In this document: positions 14,201 through 24,975 of the stretch, in pieces
How positions within the stretch are numbered: position 1 is the first letter of the stretch
Layout of the letters: every line of letters begins with the position of its first letter
Assembly (NCBI GenBank): GCA_021234155.1
Contig: JAJEKV010000098.1
Coordinates: forward strand, 2,568,592-2,632,591
Length of the DNA: 64,000 nt
Source of the DNA: Isoetes taiwanensis
Lineage: Eukaryota; Streptophyta; Lycopodiopsida; Isoetales; Isoetaceae
Reading direction: 5' to 3'
Notes under the pieces: model-generated
What the model saw: the letters and a program-made list of their open reading frames with translations, nothing else
What the model was told of the DNA's origin: nothing
The model's database searches: none
Position numbers and translations under genes: made by a program

Positions 14201-16856
14201 TTTGAAGACAAAAAATAGGGGCATTTTTCCTCTCACACCCATTTTTACGTCCCTACATTGTTGAAGAGGCTGGTGTGGAAGAGAAATGTCTCTTTTGAAA
14301 ATGTATTATTTATCTATCTAATAATTTGTTGTACACAAGATTCTTCAATGAAAAAAAGTTCGACATTATCCATGCCAATCATTTTCTAGCTTTTTGTCAA
14401 CCCTCGCCATGCCCATTTTTTTTTTTTTATGTTGTTGTTGGAAAAGTTGTTTGTTCCCATGCAAAATAAATCCATATGTTCCCATGGTAAATAAATCCAT
14501 TTGTCCTAGCTCATACAAAGGATTCTTTTCAAGTATTGAACATATCTGCCGCGATCCATTTCTTTCCCGGTTCATAGTCCGGTTTTTATGTTACATATGG
14601 TCCAAGATTGTGTTACAAGAATGCACAAGATCCAGATATTAAAAAGAAAGCATCTATATATAGAAGTTATTGCAAATTATCAGATTTTGCCATAAAGTTT
14701 TGAAATTTTCATATGCGACCAAATATGCTTAAATTTGCATCGGTTGCAAATGCAATTCTGCAAAAAAATAAAGCTAGCATGATTATAACCCGCGATAACT
14801 CTCCATTGTTAAAACGTTTGAGCTTTTCTCCCTTCCCATTATTCCTAGTTGGTCGGATGTTAAATGTTCTATACCTTTCCCCTTTTTTTTTTTTTTCTAA
14901 TCATCGGATGTTAAATATTCTATCTATTTATTTATAATATTCTATTCTATCTATTTATTTATCTTTTGTCTTTCTCCGCTTTTCCATTCTTTTGTATTCC
15001 CCTTCCTTTTTTTTTCTAACCCAAGAAGTCCAACAAGTCAAAGCCGCCATGCGCTCCGCGACGCCGCTCGACCACATCTGGACAGACTTCAAGCCCGCTC
15101 TTTGCGACATGGTATAGGTATGATTGTGCAAAAATACCCTCTGGCCATGGAGGGCAACCCTCCGTGCGCAGCACCTTGTTTTTTTTTTTGTCGCTAACTA
15201 GGTTTTGCTCTATAACTAAATTTCTTCTACAATATTATGCTTGCTAATAACACGCTTGGCGTGATTTTCATTGTTAGTTAACTAGGCTTTACTTGTTGGA
15301 ATAAATCATGTGAGATTATTTGAATGCACAATTGGACCATATAAAACATTAAGGAACATGAATTTGGATTTGCAAGGGTAATAACAACATCACTCATACA
15401 TTCTAGAATGGGACTCGCATGAAACCAACAAACCGCCCGAGACTTGCTTCTCATTCATCTCAGCAGATTTTCTACAATGGTGGATAGTGGGTAGCCGCAC
15501 ACATGTGAACTACCCATAAAAAATAAAGGGAAAATCCAATTATATCATTTGGACCCCAACAAAATACAATGCTAATAGATATTGGGCTAGTGTACCGCCG
15601 AAAGCTTATCAACCGGATTAAAACCCCTCCCTTTTTGGGTTTTCGAGGAAAACCCTAGTGATAAGCCTTCGCAAGGGGCTTGACAAACGTGAAGGCATAA
15701 AAATCGCTCCCAAAACCCACGAATGGAAAAGTCGAACAGATGTCGCCGCTAACCCGCAACGCGCACATCACCAACAAAACAACAAGACAAAACAAACCTC
15801 CCAGAGTGGAGGGGTTGATTACGCGTGCCACGCGATAAAAAGTACAATAACAAAGAAGGGGAGGGTGGGTTCAAAGAGAATAAGGTAATCTGCTGAGAGA
15901 GAAGAGGAAGCGCCGATGAGAAGTCGAAGCGTAAACGCAGCGCCTAAAATAGCTTAACTCCCAACTAGAATCGGGCATGCCAAGATGCATGCATGCAAAA
16001 CATGCATGCTCGCCCCATTCTAGAATGGCGATCCGGATGTCTCGGATCGATGGGATTCTAGAATGGGACTCGTGATGAAACCAACAAACCGCCCAATACC
16101 AAAGGACTTCCTTAACAAACTAGGATCGAGGGACTAAGGTCACAGGATGAAGGCTAAAGGTCGAGAAAGTACAAAGATGAAAGAAACGCCAAATTAGCCA
16201 AACCAGGTGAAGAAGCCCCTCCCCGCCTCGAAACAATTCAAAGAGAATAAGGTAATCGCTGAGAGAGAAGAGGAAGCGCCCGATGAGAAGTTGAAGCGTA
16301 AACGCGCCTAAAATAGCTTAACTCCCAACCGAACGGGCATGCGCACCAAGATGCATGCAAAACATGCATGCTCGCCCCATTCTAGAATGGCGATCCGATG
16401 TCTCGGATCGAATGGAAATAAAAATGCATAAGGGATTTTCTAAGAGAACTTCAAGAGTTACCGGATCAACTTGGTATCCGAATAAGGATGAATAATCAAA
16501 GTGTTATGATGACTCTCCAAGTGATTCTACAGTTAAACTTAGGCCCAATCCACCATCTCAGGATCCAAGAACCTTTGCAACAGATGACTTCCTGGTCCAA
16601 TGTATACTTATTATGAATAATCTGGCTATGGGGATGATAGTGCATGAAAGTGTTAGAATCACATCCAGAACTAGATAGAACAGCTGATATGGAACCACAT
16701 CTTGTTACTGTGGAAAAACACATATTGATCTCTTAATGTTTTATTGAAGTATATCATTGTTTTTATTGATATTCGTTTCATATATCTATAATTTTGAGGT
16801 TGTTCTTGTCCAACAAAAAAATGTAATATGTTATCAAATATGTATTATTTTCGTCA
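11207..16856. other. Gene-free region with short duplications
   Basis: No gene is recognised. A roughly 105 bp segment occurs twice, at about 12730-12830 and 12952-13050; both copies contain GCATCCGCTTCGCTT and GGCTCCACTATTTGTGAG. A roughly 185 bp segment occurs twice, at about 15850-16047 and 16228-16410; both end in CCATTCTAGAATGGCGATCC. The sequence around 15610-15655 shares a GGGTTTTCGAGG hairpin region with the LINE 3' ends at 33.9 and 56.15 kb. A short coding-like stretch at 15021-15118 ends in TAG but matches nothing I know. Confidence 0.5.
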
Positions 16857-19252
16857 CAATGTTCCAAGATTATGATATCATAAGCCCATCACCTTATTGT
16901 CATCCGTATATAAGATCTTCGCCAAGGCTTTTGCAGAGCGGGTAAAGGACATCTTGGCAGAGTCCATCTCAACAACCCAGTCATGTTTTCTTCCAAAACG
17001 GTGCATTTTGAATAATGTTGCTGCTGCTTACGAGGGAATTTATTGGGCACGTAGGCAAAACCTTCCAGTTGTATACCTTAAGCTTGATTTTGCAAAAGCT
17101 TATGACAGTGTCAGCTGGGAATTCATGCGTCGTTGTATCTTCGAGAGGCGGGATTTGGGGAACAATTCACATTAGATATTATGAAGTCGCATATCTCCGC
17201 CGGGCGACCATCTGTTCCATGGTGAGTCGTCACATGCTTTTTCACTCACCGTGGTATTCGCCGGGGATGCCCTTTAGCACCTTTGCTTTTCACAATTGTT
17301 GCAGAGGCTTTGTCACAGTTATTCACCATTGCAACGACAGAGGGACTTCTCCATGGTCTTGCAATGGAGGACGGCACCCAAGAGGTTTGCAATCAATATG
17401 CAGACGACACGTTCCTCTTCCTAGTCGCTAATGATGAGAATCTCGTTGCTGCCAAAATGCTTTTAGACACTTTTTCACTGGCTTCCGGTGTTCTTGTGGG
17501 GTGGCGTGGTGTATGACTTTGTGGACATTGGATAATCCGGCTCCGGCATGTGTTCACGATTATCCATGGAAATTACTTGCGCATGGACAGGCCATCAAGT
17601 TGTTGGGGATTCCAGTTGGCATCTATGTTACTATGGGAGCTGCATGGGAGGAGATCATTAGGGGTTTAGAGAAACACTTATTCTGGTGGTCCACTGCTAA
17701 GTTGTCTCTTGCAGGTTGCATTACAGTGGCCAAGTCAGTCCTTAGTAATACCCATGTTTATATGGCATCCTTATTGCTAGCACCACAGATCAAAGTGCGT
17801 GAGCTCATTGCAATAGTTCGGAACTTTATTTGGGCAGGTACTGAGGAAGGTGTTGTGGTTAAGGTGGCTTGGTCGAAGTGCATCCTTCCAAAATGGGCAG
17901 GTGGTCTGGGTATGATAGACTTCTTACTGCAGAGCAAAGTGCTTATTTCAAAGTTCATTTGGAGACTCCTGAATGGTGAGGATGACTCTCCTGGTTCACG
18001 CCTTCTTAGACAAGCTCTTGGTCACTGTATCCCTATAGGCAAGAAGGCTGTTAAACCAGTCCTACCTTGGGCTTTATTTCAGACTCTGCAGCCTTTTCCA
18101 AGCGCTTCTCCATTTTTGCGTGGCTTGTTGGCAAAGATGGGAGGCGGTCGGGCATCTCTTTCCGCCATGCCCCTCTATCCATACCCTATTGGAGACTCCA
18201 TGGTGGTGGGCACTGCCCCGCCTCCGGACCCCTCGGCACCTCCATTGGCGCCTCGGTTCATCCCCTTACACGAGAGGCGGTGGGTTCTTGCGGTGTTGTC
18301 TCTATTCAAGCATGGTGCGAGGAGGGCCGCTGCTTTGCTCCGGCGAATTTCGGCGAAGTTCCGCTCTCGTTGGGATGTATCTCTATGGGAGAAGGTCGCA
18401 AAAAATTTGCCTCTCATAGTGCAAGTTTGGTTTCTTTGAAAGGGTGCCATGGGACTGTCATGAAAATATTCACAAAGGCAAGCAATTTGTCAGATCAGTA
18501 TATCGCCTTCTTTTAGCACCACAACCCCTCCAGTTGCCAGATGGGTGGCACCTACATGTTCCACATCCCACTTTGTGTCGTACATGGCGATGGCTTTGGG
18601 ATAGGTTGCTCCACCCTAAAGTCTCTGTACTGTGGTGGCAGGTTATCCACAGGTGCTTGCGGGTTAATGCCTTTCGACATCACTATGATCCTCACCTGAT
18701 ATCCGCAGTATGATGCCCGCCTTCTCGGACGTTGAGACTCTTGAGCATTGTCTCTTTAATTGTCTTGAGGTTCAACCGTGGTCCGGCTACAAGGCTTGTT
18801 TAACAAAGCACATTGACCGCCGGCAGGCCCTTCCTCAAGGCCCTATCCCAACGCATGGCCTCCGGCTAAACAAAGGGCATTTCATCTTGGTTAGGTTGGC
18901 TCCTATGATCGATATGGGGAGCCGCCGCAGCATAATTCACATCTTTCGTGGCATTTATTCATCCGCATTACGGTGTTATTACAAATTGGCCCGAGAAAAA
19001 AGATATTGACAAAATTTCACGAAAGTGTTCTTCCCTTGACTCGTAGGCGGTGGAACGATCGGATTCGGTATCTTGGATTGATTCTTATCATTAGTCTCCT
19101 ATTGTGGAGTAAGTACATTGTGCTCCGTGCTCGTGCTCTGTGGCATCTCCGTGTGCTTACACGTTAGATGAGACATGTAAATTTTTGTACTTTTTCTCCG
19201 ATTAATAAACTTTTTGGCTTTAGGTCCCAAAAAAAAAAAAAAAAAAAAATTG
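16857..19252 (+). mobile_element. L1-type LINE, 5'-truncated and decayed
   Basis: The sequence starts at the reverse transcriptase block reading ITLLSSVYKIFAKAF and continues through the conserved KLDFAKAYDSVSWEF, the catalytic YADD box (17397-17408, QYADDTFLF), the thumb and connection region (17501-18400) and the C-terminal zf-RVT-like region (WRWLWDRLLHPKVSVLWW, about 18580-18660). It ends in a poly(A) run of about 21 at 19229-19249. The frame shifts several times, around 17160, 17280, 17500 and 18440, so it cannot make a protein. ORF1, the endonuclease and the RT N-terminus are missing. It is related to the minus-strand LINEs at 24.3-31.4 kb and 35.2-37.5 kb. Confidence 0.85.
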
Positions 19253-19736
19253 TATGGCATGCTTACAAAATGTAAAGTGGGCGTTAGAAGTGATGAAAGC
19301 ATGTTGTGATGATGCCACAAGTCCTTTCCAATAAAACACAAAATAGAAAATGGATTTGACAATTCGATGAATTGATAAAGTTTTTTTACAAGAGTGATTC
19401 ACATTTCACAACATCAAGTCGGGACACCTCTCAACTTTCCTATTAGGGGAGCAACGGAGACTTGCTCTCGATCGCCATCGGTCGTGAGGCTCCTCGGCTA
19501 AAATTAGGAGAATATAACCCTCGACAGAAATATAACCTCGACTAAAATTAGGACAATATAACCCTCGACTAAACTTAAGGGATTTCTTCCACTCGAAATC
19601 TTTTGAGAACTCTGCTCAAATTTTTAATCCTTTCCACCTATGGTAGCATACTTGGCGGGTGATTTTTCTTTCAAAAAATCCCTTATGCCATGTGTTAGAA
19701 TATCACCCATTGGCTGTCACATCTATTATCTTTGCC
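19253..19736. other. No gene seen
   Basis: Non-coding. A short local repeat around 19500-19590 contains AATATAACCCTCGAC three times in variant form. Nothing else is recognisable. Confidence 0.4.
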
Positions 19737-20050
19737 CAAGAAAAAAGAAAAAAGAAAAAAGAGAAAAAGAGAAAAAAAGAAGAGAAGAGAGAAGAGAGAA
19801 GAGAGAAGAGAAAAGAGAAAAGAGAAAAGAGAAAAGAGAAAAGAGAAAAGAGAAAAGAGAAAAGAGAAAAGAGAAAAGAGAAAAGAGAAAAGAGAAAAGG
19901 AAAAAGGAAAAAGGAAAAAGGAAAAAGGAAAAAGGAAAAAGGAAAAAGGAAAAAGGAAAAAGGAAAAAGGAAAAAGGAAAATAGAAAAGGAAAAAAAAAA
20001 GAAAAAGAAAAAGAGAGAGAGGAAGAGGGAGAGGGAAAGACGCAAGAAAA
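19737..20050. repeat. 7-bp-period purine microsatellite
   Basis: The tract is pure purine on the + strand. It goes from irregular AAGAGAG units to regular AAAAGAG heptamers (about 19810-19895) and then switches sharply to AAAAAGG heptamers (about 19896-19980), decaying into mixed A/G. The period equals that of the plant telomere unit TTTAGGG, but the sequence is not telomeric. The open frames on both strands (Lys/Glu/Arg or Phe/Ser/Leu) are artefacts. Confidence 0.95.
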
Positions 20051-21986
20051 AAAAATAAGTCAGCTACCATAGGATTGCTTGCAATAAAGAAGAAGGGTGC
20101 ATAAGGAAAATGCACAAGCATATATAGACACTTGGATCATGGTATATCCAGACAAAAAAGTGGTATATCTGGCCATAAAATATCAGCCCGGTGACATATT
20201 CAACCAAAGAAGTCGTATATTCAGTCAAAACACCATGTGCGAAACTGTGTTGGGGAACGGGGGGCAAACATTTTTGGTCATATCGTTCTTGCTGCTCCAT
20301 GGGCGGCTTGATCTACTTCAAAAAGCCTTTTTATTGCTTTGCCTGCCTTTTAATCCAGATTGATAAAGAGTGGAAAAGATTTTAGATCAGATGGATTGAT
20401 CAAGAAATGAAAAAAAAATGATTGGTTTTAGGCTTGAAACTGTGTAGTCCTATCTGACTGATAATGGAGGGCTAGATATACCATGATCCCAGGCTCCACA
20501 CAATCGTTCGCTAGAAGGAGTTTGATATGGTCTGGCTGCCTGGAGGTATGAGATAAAGCCTCATGGATGTTGGGACTCATGAAGGATCCGCCCATTTGGC
20601 ATGTTGGTTACTAGAAGTGCTAATATTTGGTATTAAAATCAAGGTTCAATTACTTGTAGCAACATTGGTGTATTTCACATGCTTGAGGGCAAGCATCTCG
20701 TGGAGGGGAGGAATTGATATGGTCTGTGTGCCTGGGGGTATAGAATAAAGCCTTATAGAGGTTGGGGCTCACAAAGGATCTGCCCTTTTGGTGTGTTGAT
20801 CATCACTAGAGGTGTTAATGCGTAACAAGAAAAGGGATGATCATGAAAAAGAACAAAAAGTCCATCCCATTTGTAATCATATCCGTCTGTTTATTTTTAT
20901 TTAAAGAAAAACGACCCTGCTTTCTTGCTAAATGCATAGTTACATGATATGATATGTATACTAGATAGAGCTTTTGCAACAAAATTGAGTATTCATGGTC
21001 ATTGATTATGTGGATGTGTTGTTTGCTTTTACTTTTGATTTCTTTTTAGACAGTTTGTAAAATTGGGCTGATTTATCTTATATTATAATGTTTTGATATG
21101 TGTCGTGAATCGAGCCTTAAATTTTTGACGGCCCAGATTTGACTTACAAGTTAGATCGACAGTCCAGATAACCTGATACAAAACCACAAGTAACTCAGCT
21201 TTTAAGCAACAATAAAAGAAATAGAAAGACAATCTAATCTTTAAGAGCTCAACCACCCAACCAGGCCCAATCCATCAAAGATCCTTTATCTTGGCATCCC
21301 AACAAGGAATCATGTAATCAAATCACAAGCTATGGTAGTAATTCTGGCTTGACTCTGGCTTTAGGAAGGCAAATGCTCAGACTGAATAGAATTGAATGAA
21401 TCAAGAATGAAAACATCACTCATACTTATAAAAAAGTAAGACCCCCTCTTTCCAGGTTAAACCTTTTAGCATCAGAACTATCCAGATTAAAGGCAAAGAG
21501 GAAGATCGAATTCAGTTATTAATAGGCAAATCAGCTTTGATAAGATAAAATTGGACTGATATATTTGGGTTTTGGGATGCTTTGCTACTTCCGATATTAC
21601 ACAAATACTTTCATTGTAATGCATAATGCCCCATTATCCGCCATTCCAATAATAAAGAAATAGGTTTCATAGCTAAGGTTAACAATGTTTTATGTCACTA
21701 TGTGGGTTATTCCCTATACATATGTGACATTCCAGATAATTCCTTATTGAGCTTGAGCTCCTCCAAGCCGACATAAAGTCAGAATAATCCTTTCCTTCCC
21801 CGCATTGAACGCTTGCATCAATCTCGAGGAAAAAAAATTGTTCACCCTAATTCCTTAAGGATGATCATTTCAGTTCATTTAGGATCGCCTCAGATCATTT
21901 CTCAATTCCTTTAGAGACGTTCATTCCACTTCCGTTAGGAATGACCTCAATTGTTTTAAAGGTCTTTCACCTCAGTTCCATTAGAG
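20051..21986. other. Gene-free region
   Basis: A segment of about 110 bp is repeated in tandem with a period of about 190 bp (20520-20630 and 20710-20820; both contain TTGATATGGTCTG and AATAAAGCC or GATAAAGCC). At 21880-21985 several related phrases of the form CCRTTAGRRATGRCCTCAA lead into the minisatellite that follows. No coding similarity. Confidence 0.45.
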
Positions 21987-22261
21987 ATGGCCTCAAGTCT
22001 GTTAGCGGACTTTGATATCTTTATAGTCATTAATAAAGAATTCAAGCTATACCAACCATAGATGGCCTCAAGTCCGTTAGCGGACTTGATATCTTTATAG
22101 TCATTAATAAAGAATTTAAGCTATACCAACCATAGGTGGCCTCAAGTCCGTTAGCGGACTTGATATCTTTATAGTCATTAATAAAGAATTCAAGCTATAC
22201 CAACTATAGATGGCCTCAAGTCTGTTAGCGGACTTGATATCTTTATAGTCATTAATAAAGA
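21987..22261. repeat. Minisatellite of about 71-74 bp, four units, each with a hairpin
   Basis: Units start near 21987, 22062, 22134 and 22209 with GATGGCCTCAAGTC. Each carries the palindrome CAAGTCCG-TTAG-CGGACTTG (8 bp stem, 4-base loop); units 1 and 4 have one stem mismatch (TCTG). The fourth unit is cut off by the adjacent MITE at AATAAAGAAT. Confidence 0.85.
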
Positions 22262-22733
22262 ATTTTTTTAGTTAACACAAATCATTAACACACAACTAAC
22301 ATTATTAACACAAACCATTGCATTTGACACATTTAAATTAAAATCCCCTTAAACCCCCTTTGGTTTGGGTGCATATTCACAGAGGGGTTACTCCCGCAAC
22401 TAGAGTCGGGCCGGGATGGGCATATTTTTCCTTTATTCCAAGATCCGGACCGCATATAGCAATCCTCGCTTGTGGGTATGCATGTACAAGTTTTTGTATA
22501 TTGTATATTAAGATTTGCAAAATACTATAAGGTTTGAGAGAATGTACTTAATGGTGTTAATTTTGTACATGTATTGTAAATTTTTTAGGCTCACGCCCCA
22601 ACGTGAACCAAGTGTAAATATGCACCCAAACCAAAGGGGGTTTAAGGGGGATTTTAATTTAAATGTGTCAAATGCAATGGTTTGTGTTAATAATGTTTGT
22701 TGTGTGTTAATGATTTGTGTTAACTAAAAAAAT
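22262..22733. mobile_element. MITE family 2 with 119 bp inverted arms
   Basis: The left arm 22262-22380 and right arm 22615-22733 are nearly perfect reverse complements; the left begins TTTTTTTAGTTAACACAAAT and both contain CCTTAAACCCCC(C)TT. The intervening 235 bp are non-coding. It lies inside the last unit of the minisatellite. A relative of one arm lies at about 49800-50010. It is a foldback-type or long-TIR non-autonomous element; no transposase is present. Confidence 0.8.
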
Positions 22734-24299
22734 TTTTGGCCCTTTCGGGGCCTTAAGGATGGTTTAGGGGTGTAGATATAGACATTACCTAATACTCTAA
22801 TGATGGATGGTATATCATAGCCTCACAAATCTAACAAAGTAGAGGTGCTCAAATTATGGAAATGAAAACATTGCATAGAATTAGACATATAATATTATAC
22901 CAATATCAATATTAATACACGAGGTAGCTGGATATCTGCGATTGTCCAAAGATACTTCACTTTCGAGGGTTGAAGTTATCGCTCTCTTATCCGAAAGTAA
23001 TCGCTTTCATTAGTCATTTGTAAGACAACGCTCATGAAGCTTCCAGTTTGATAAGTGAATTAGCAGCATGTGATAAATAACATTTATTCCACAACCTAAT
23101 CGAAATGGATTCCCATGCTGCACATGTCAGCAATGAATGACTAGCTGAACCTTATATATGGATAGAAACTAGCCTTGGACTAACTGACATTTTACATTCA
23201 ACATACCAATATCGCCAGATCTTTTCATTTTAACACATGCATCGATAAGAGAAGACGGCATTGTGGCTTCAATCCGTAGTTGCATCCGCAAAATATTATT
23301 TCAAGGGATGGCTCCGCCATAGCCAACTGTTTCTTAAAGAAGAGGCGCCATTTTGCTTTGCTTGCCTTTTCTTTGCTGCAATCCAAGATGTGCTTCACGA
23401 TCTACACGATTTGATGATGAAGAGTATGAGCATGTATATAAATCTTCCAAGAATATGTAGAAATAAGCAAAATCTTTGCAATGAAACAAGAAAACATAAA
23501 AACTCGAAGGCTAATGTCTACCGGGCGCTTGAAAAAATTTTCACATAGCTTGCTTGCCCGCAGCCTGCATCGGCCTTGCCAAGCCTCCATTGATCACTAA
23601 ACCGGGCCACCGATCCGCCTAACAAAGCTCCTTTGTGAACAAGTGAAACCCCCCGCTCTTCGCCAAGGGAGGTCAACCCTCCTTCACGGGGGTTATGCAA
23701 ATGACTGCCTCCGCCTAACGGCCTCGAGGGTTATTTTGCATAGCCCAGAGGGTTATTTGCATAACCCCTTGAAGGGAAGGTTAACCTCCCTTCACGTTGG
23801 TCAATCCTACATTTCCAAACACCTTTTGGCTTCTTAGATTCATAGTGAATGGTCTTTATGGAATATATACCTCCTTTGTGTTTTTCGGCTATATAATTTC
23901 TAATCATCTGCACTTTCATGGATCTTGAGCAAAAACGTAACCTTCAAAGACACCACCCATTCCTTGAGGTTTCAGCCTTTTTATTTTTCGTGTAATTTTG
24001 GGGCTCTTTTTTTCGGAGCATGTGTGGCCACCAATAGAGTTTCTTTGCGGCTGCCATTCCTATGTTCCTCATCAGAGGCGGCATCAGGGACCGCATCAAG
24101 ATCTTCTAGTCTACATCAAGATCTTCTATTCCGCATTAGGATCTTCTATCCGCATCTATTCTCGTGATCTGCATTAGGGCTTATCGGGGCCCGAAGTTCT
24201 TCCTCCGGCCACATCGGGGCTGCATCGGGGGGCCTAAAAGCCTAGATTAGGCAAGATTAGGGGTCTCCATCGCCTAGATCAAGCAAGATTAAGCATCAA
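22734..24299. other. No gene; small palindromic repeats
   Basis: At 23660-23800 a short motif built on GGGTTATTTGCATAACCC and GGGAGGTCAACCCTCC forms several small inverted repeats. At 24075-24165 the phrase CATCAAGATCTTCTA recurs three to four times. No coding similarity. Confidence 0.4.
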
Positions 24300-24627
24300 G
24301 CTGGGAACTCTGCTGAAATAGTCCGAGGATCCTTGACCTTGGGGATGAGTGAGATGGCACCTGTGTTTAGACTTCTATCCAAAGCAGTGGACCGCCGAAA
24401 GTTACAGAAAGCATCATACACATCCGCTCCAAAGCCCATTCCCAATACTCCCCGAAGAACTCAATTGGCAAACCATCCAAACCTCGGCATTTGCCTCTTT
24501 TTTCAGTTCAAAGGTCGCCGATTTTAAATCACAACCGTCATAGTCGCTTTCTATTGACTTCAAGGCCGCTCACCAGAGATGATGGGGAAATCCTAGATAA
24601 AAAAAGATCTTGTATTTCTCGATTGAA
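24300..24627 (-). pseudogene. LINE reverse transcriptase N-terminal part (separated half)
   Basis: Read on the minus strand this encodes the conserved entry of a LINE RT: DGLPIEFFGEYWEWAL, then, after a frame slip, NTGAISLIPKVKDP near 24330. It is the downstream continuation of the endonuclease segment at 28016-29350, from which it is separated by the LTR element at 24633-28008. Similarity ends near 24300, before the fingers and palm domain, so the rest of the LINE is lost. Nonsense changes and frame slips make it non-functional. Confidence 0.7.
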
Positions 24628-24632
24628 GGGAA

Positions 24633-24975
24633 TGTTAGCCCCTGGGCTAAGTCATAGACGTTAGTGGCATAGGCCACATGTCATCATAGATGTTAGTGGC
24701 ACATGGCCACATGTTGTCATCATATAGGGTTAGGGTTTGCTCACTATATAGAGAGAGAGCATTTCCCCTCATTGTTTAGGTTTCAAACACGTTTTGGAGC
24801 GCCTCATTTTGGCAATATGATCCACTTTGTTCATTTCTTGGCATTTGTGCCCCGTTTGTGTTCTTGGAGTTTCCTCCCCTTTGTTTTGTCATTCTTGAGC
24901 ATTTGTGGCAGTTTTGTTGCATCCGGCAGCCATGGTCTCAAGCAGCAAGGTGCATGCTAAGAACCCCATATTTCA
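24633..24975 (+). repeat. 5' LTR of a non-autonomous LTR retrotransposon
   Basis: 343 bp beginning TGTTAGCCCC and ending CATATTTCA. It is directly repeated at 27665-28008. A TATA-like TATATAGAGAGAG lies about 110 bases in. The TG...CA ends and the primer-binding-like site just downstream support the LTR call. GGGAA precedes it at 24628-24632. Confidence 0.88.

Noticed and set aside
19810-19980. Interstitial telomere repeat
   Set aside because: The period is 7, but the unit is AAAAGAG/AAAAAGG, not TTTAGGG or its complement.
19640-20121. Several Lys/Glu/Arg- and Phe/Ser-rich frames of over 100 codons
   Set aside because: They arise from the purine heptamer tract on both strands and have no start context or homology.
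21987-22261. A CRISPR-like array (repeats with hairpins)
   Set aside because: Whole units repeat with no unique spacers, and this is a plant nuclear sequence.
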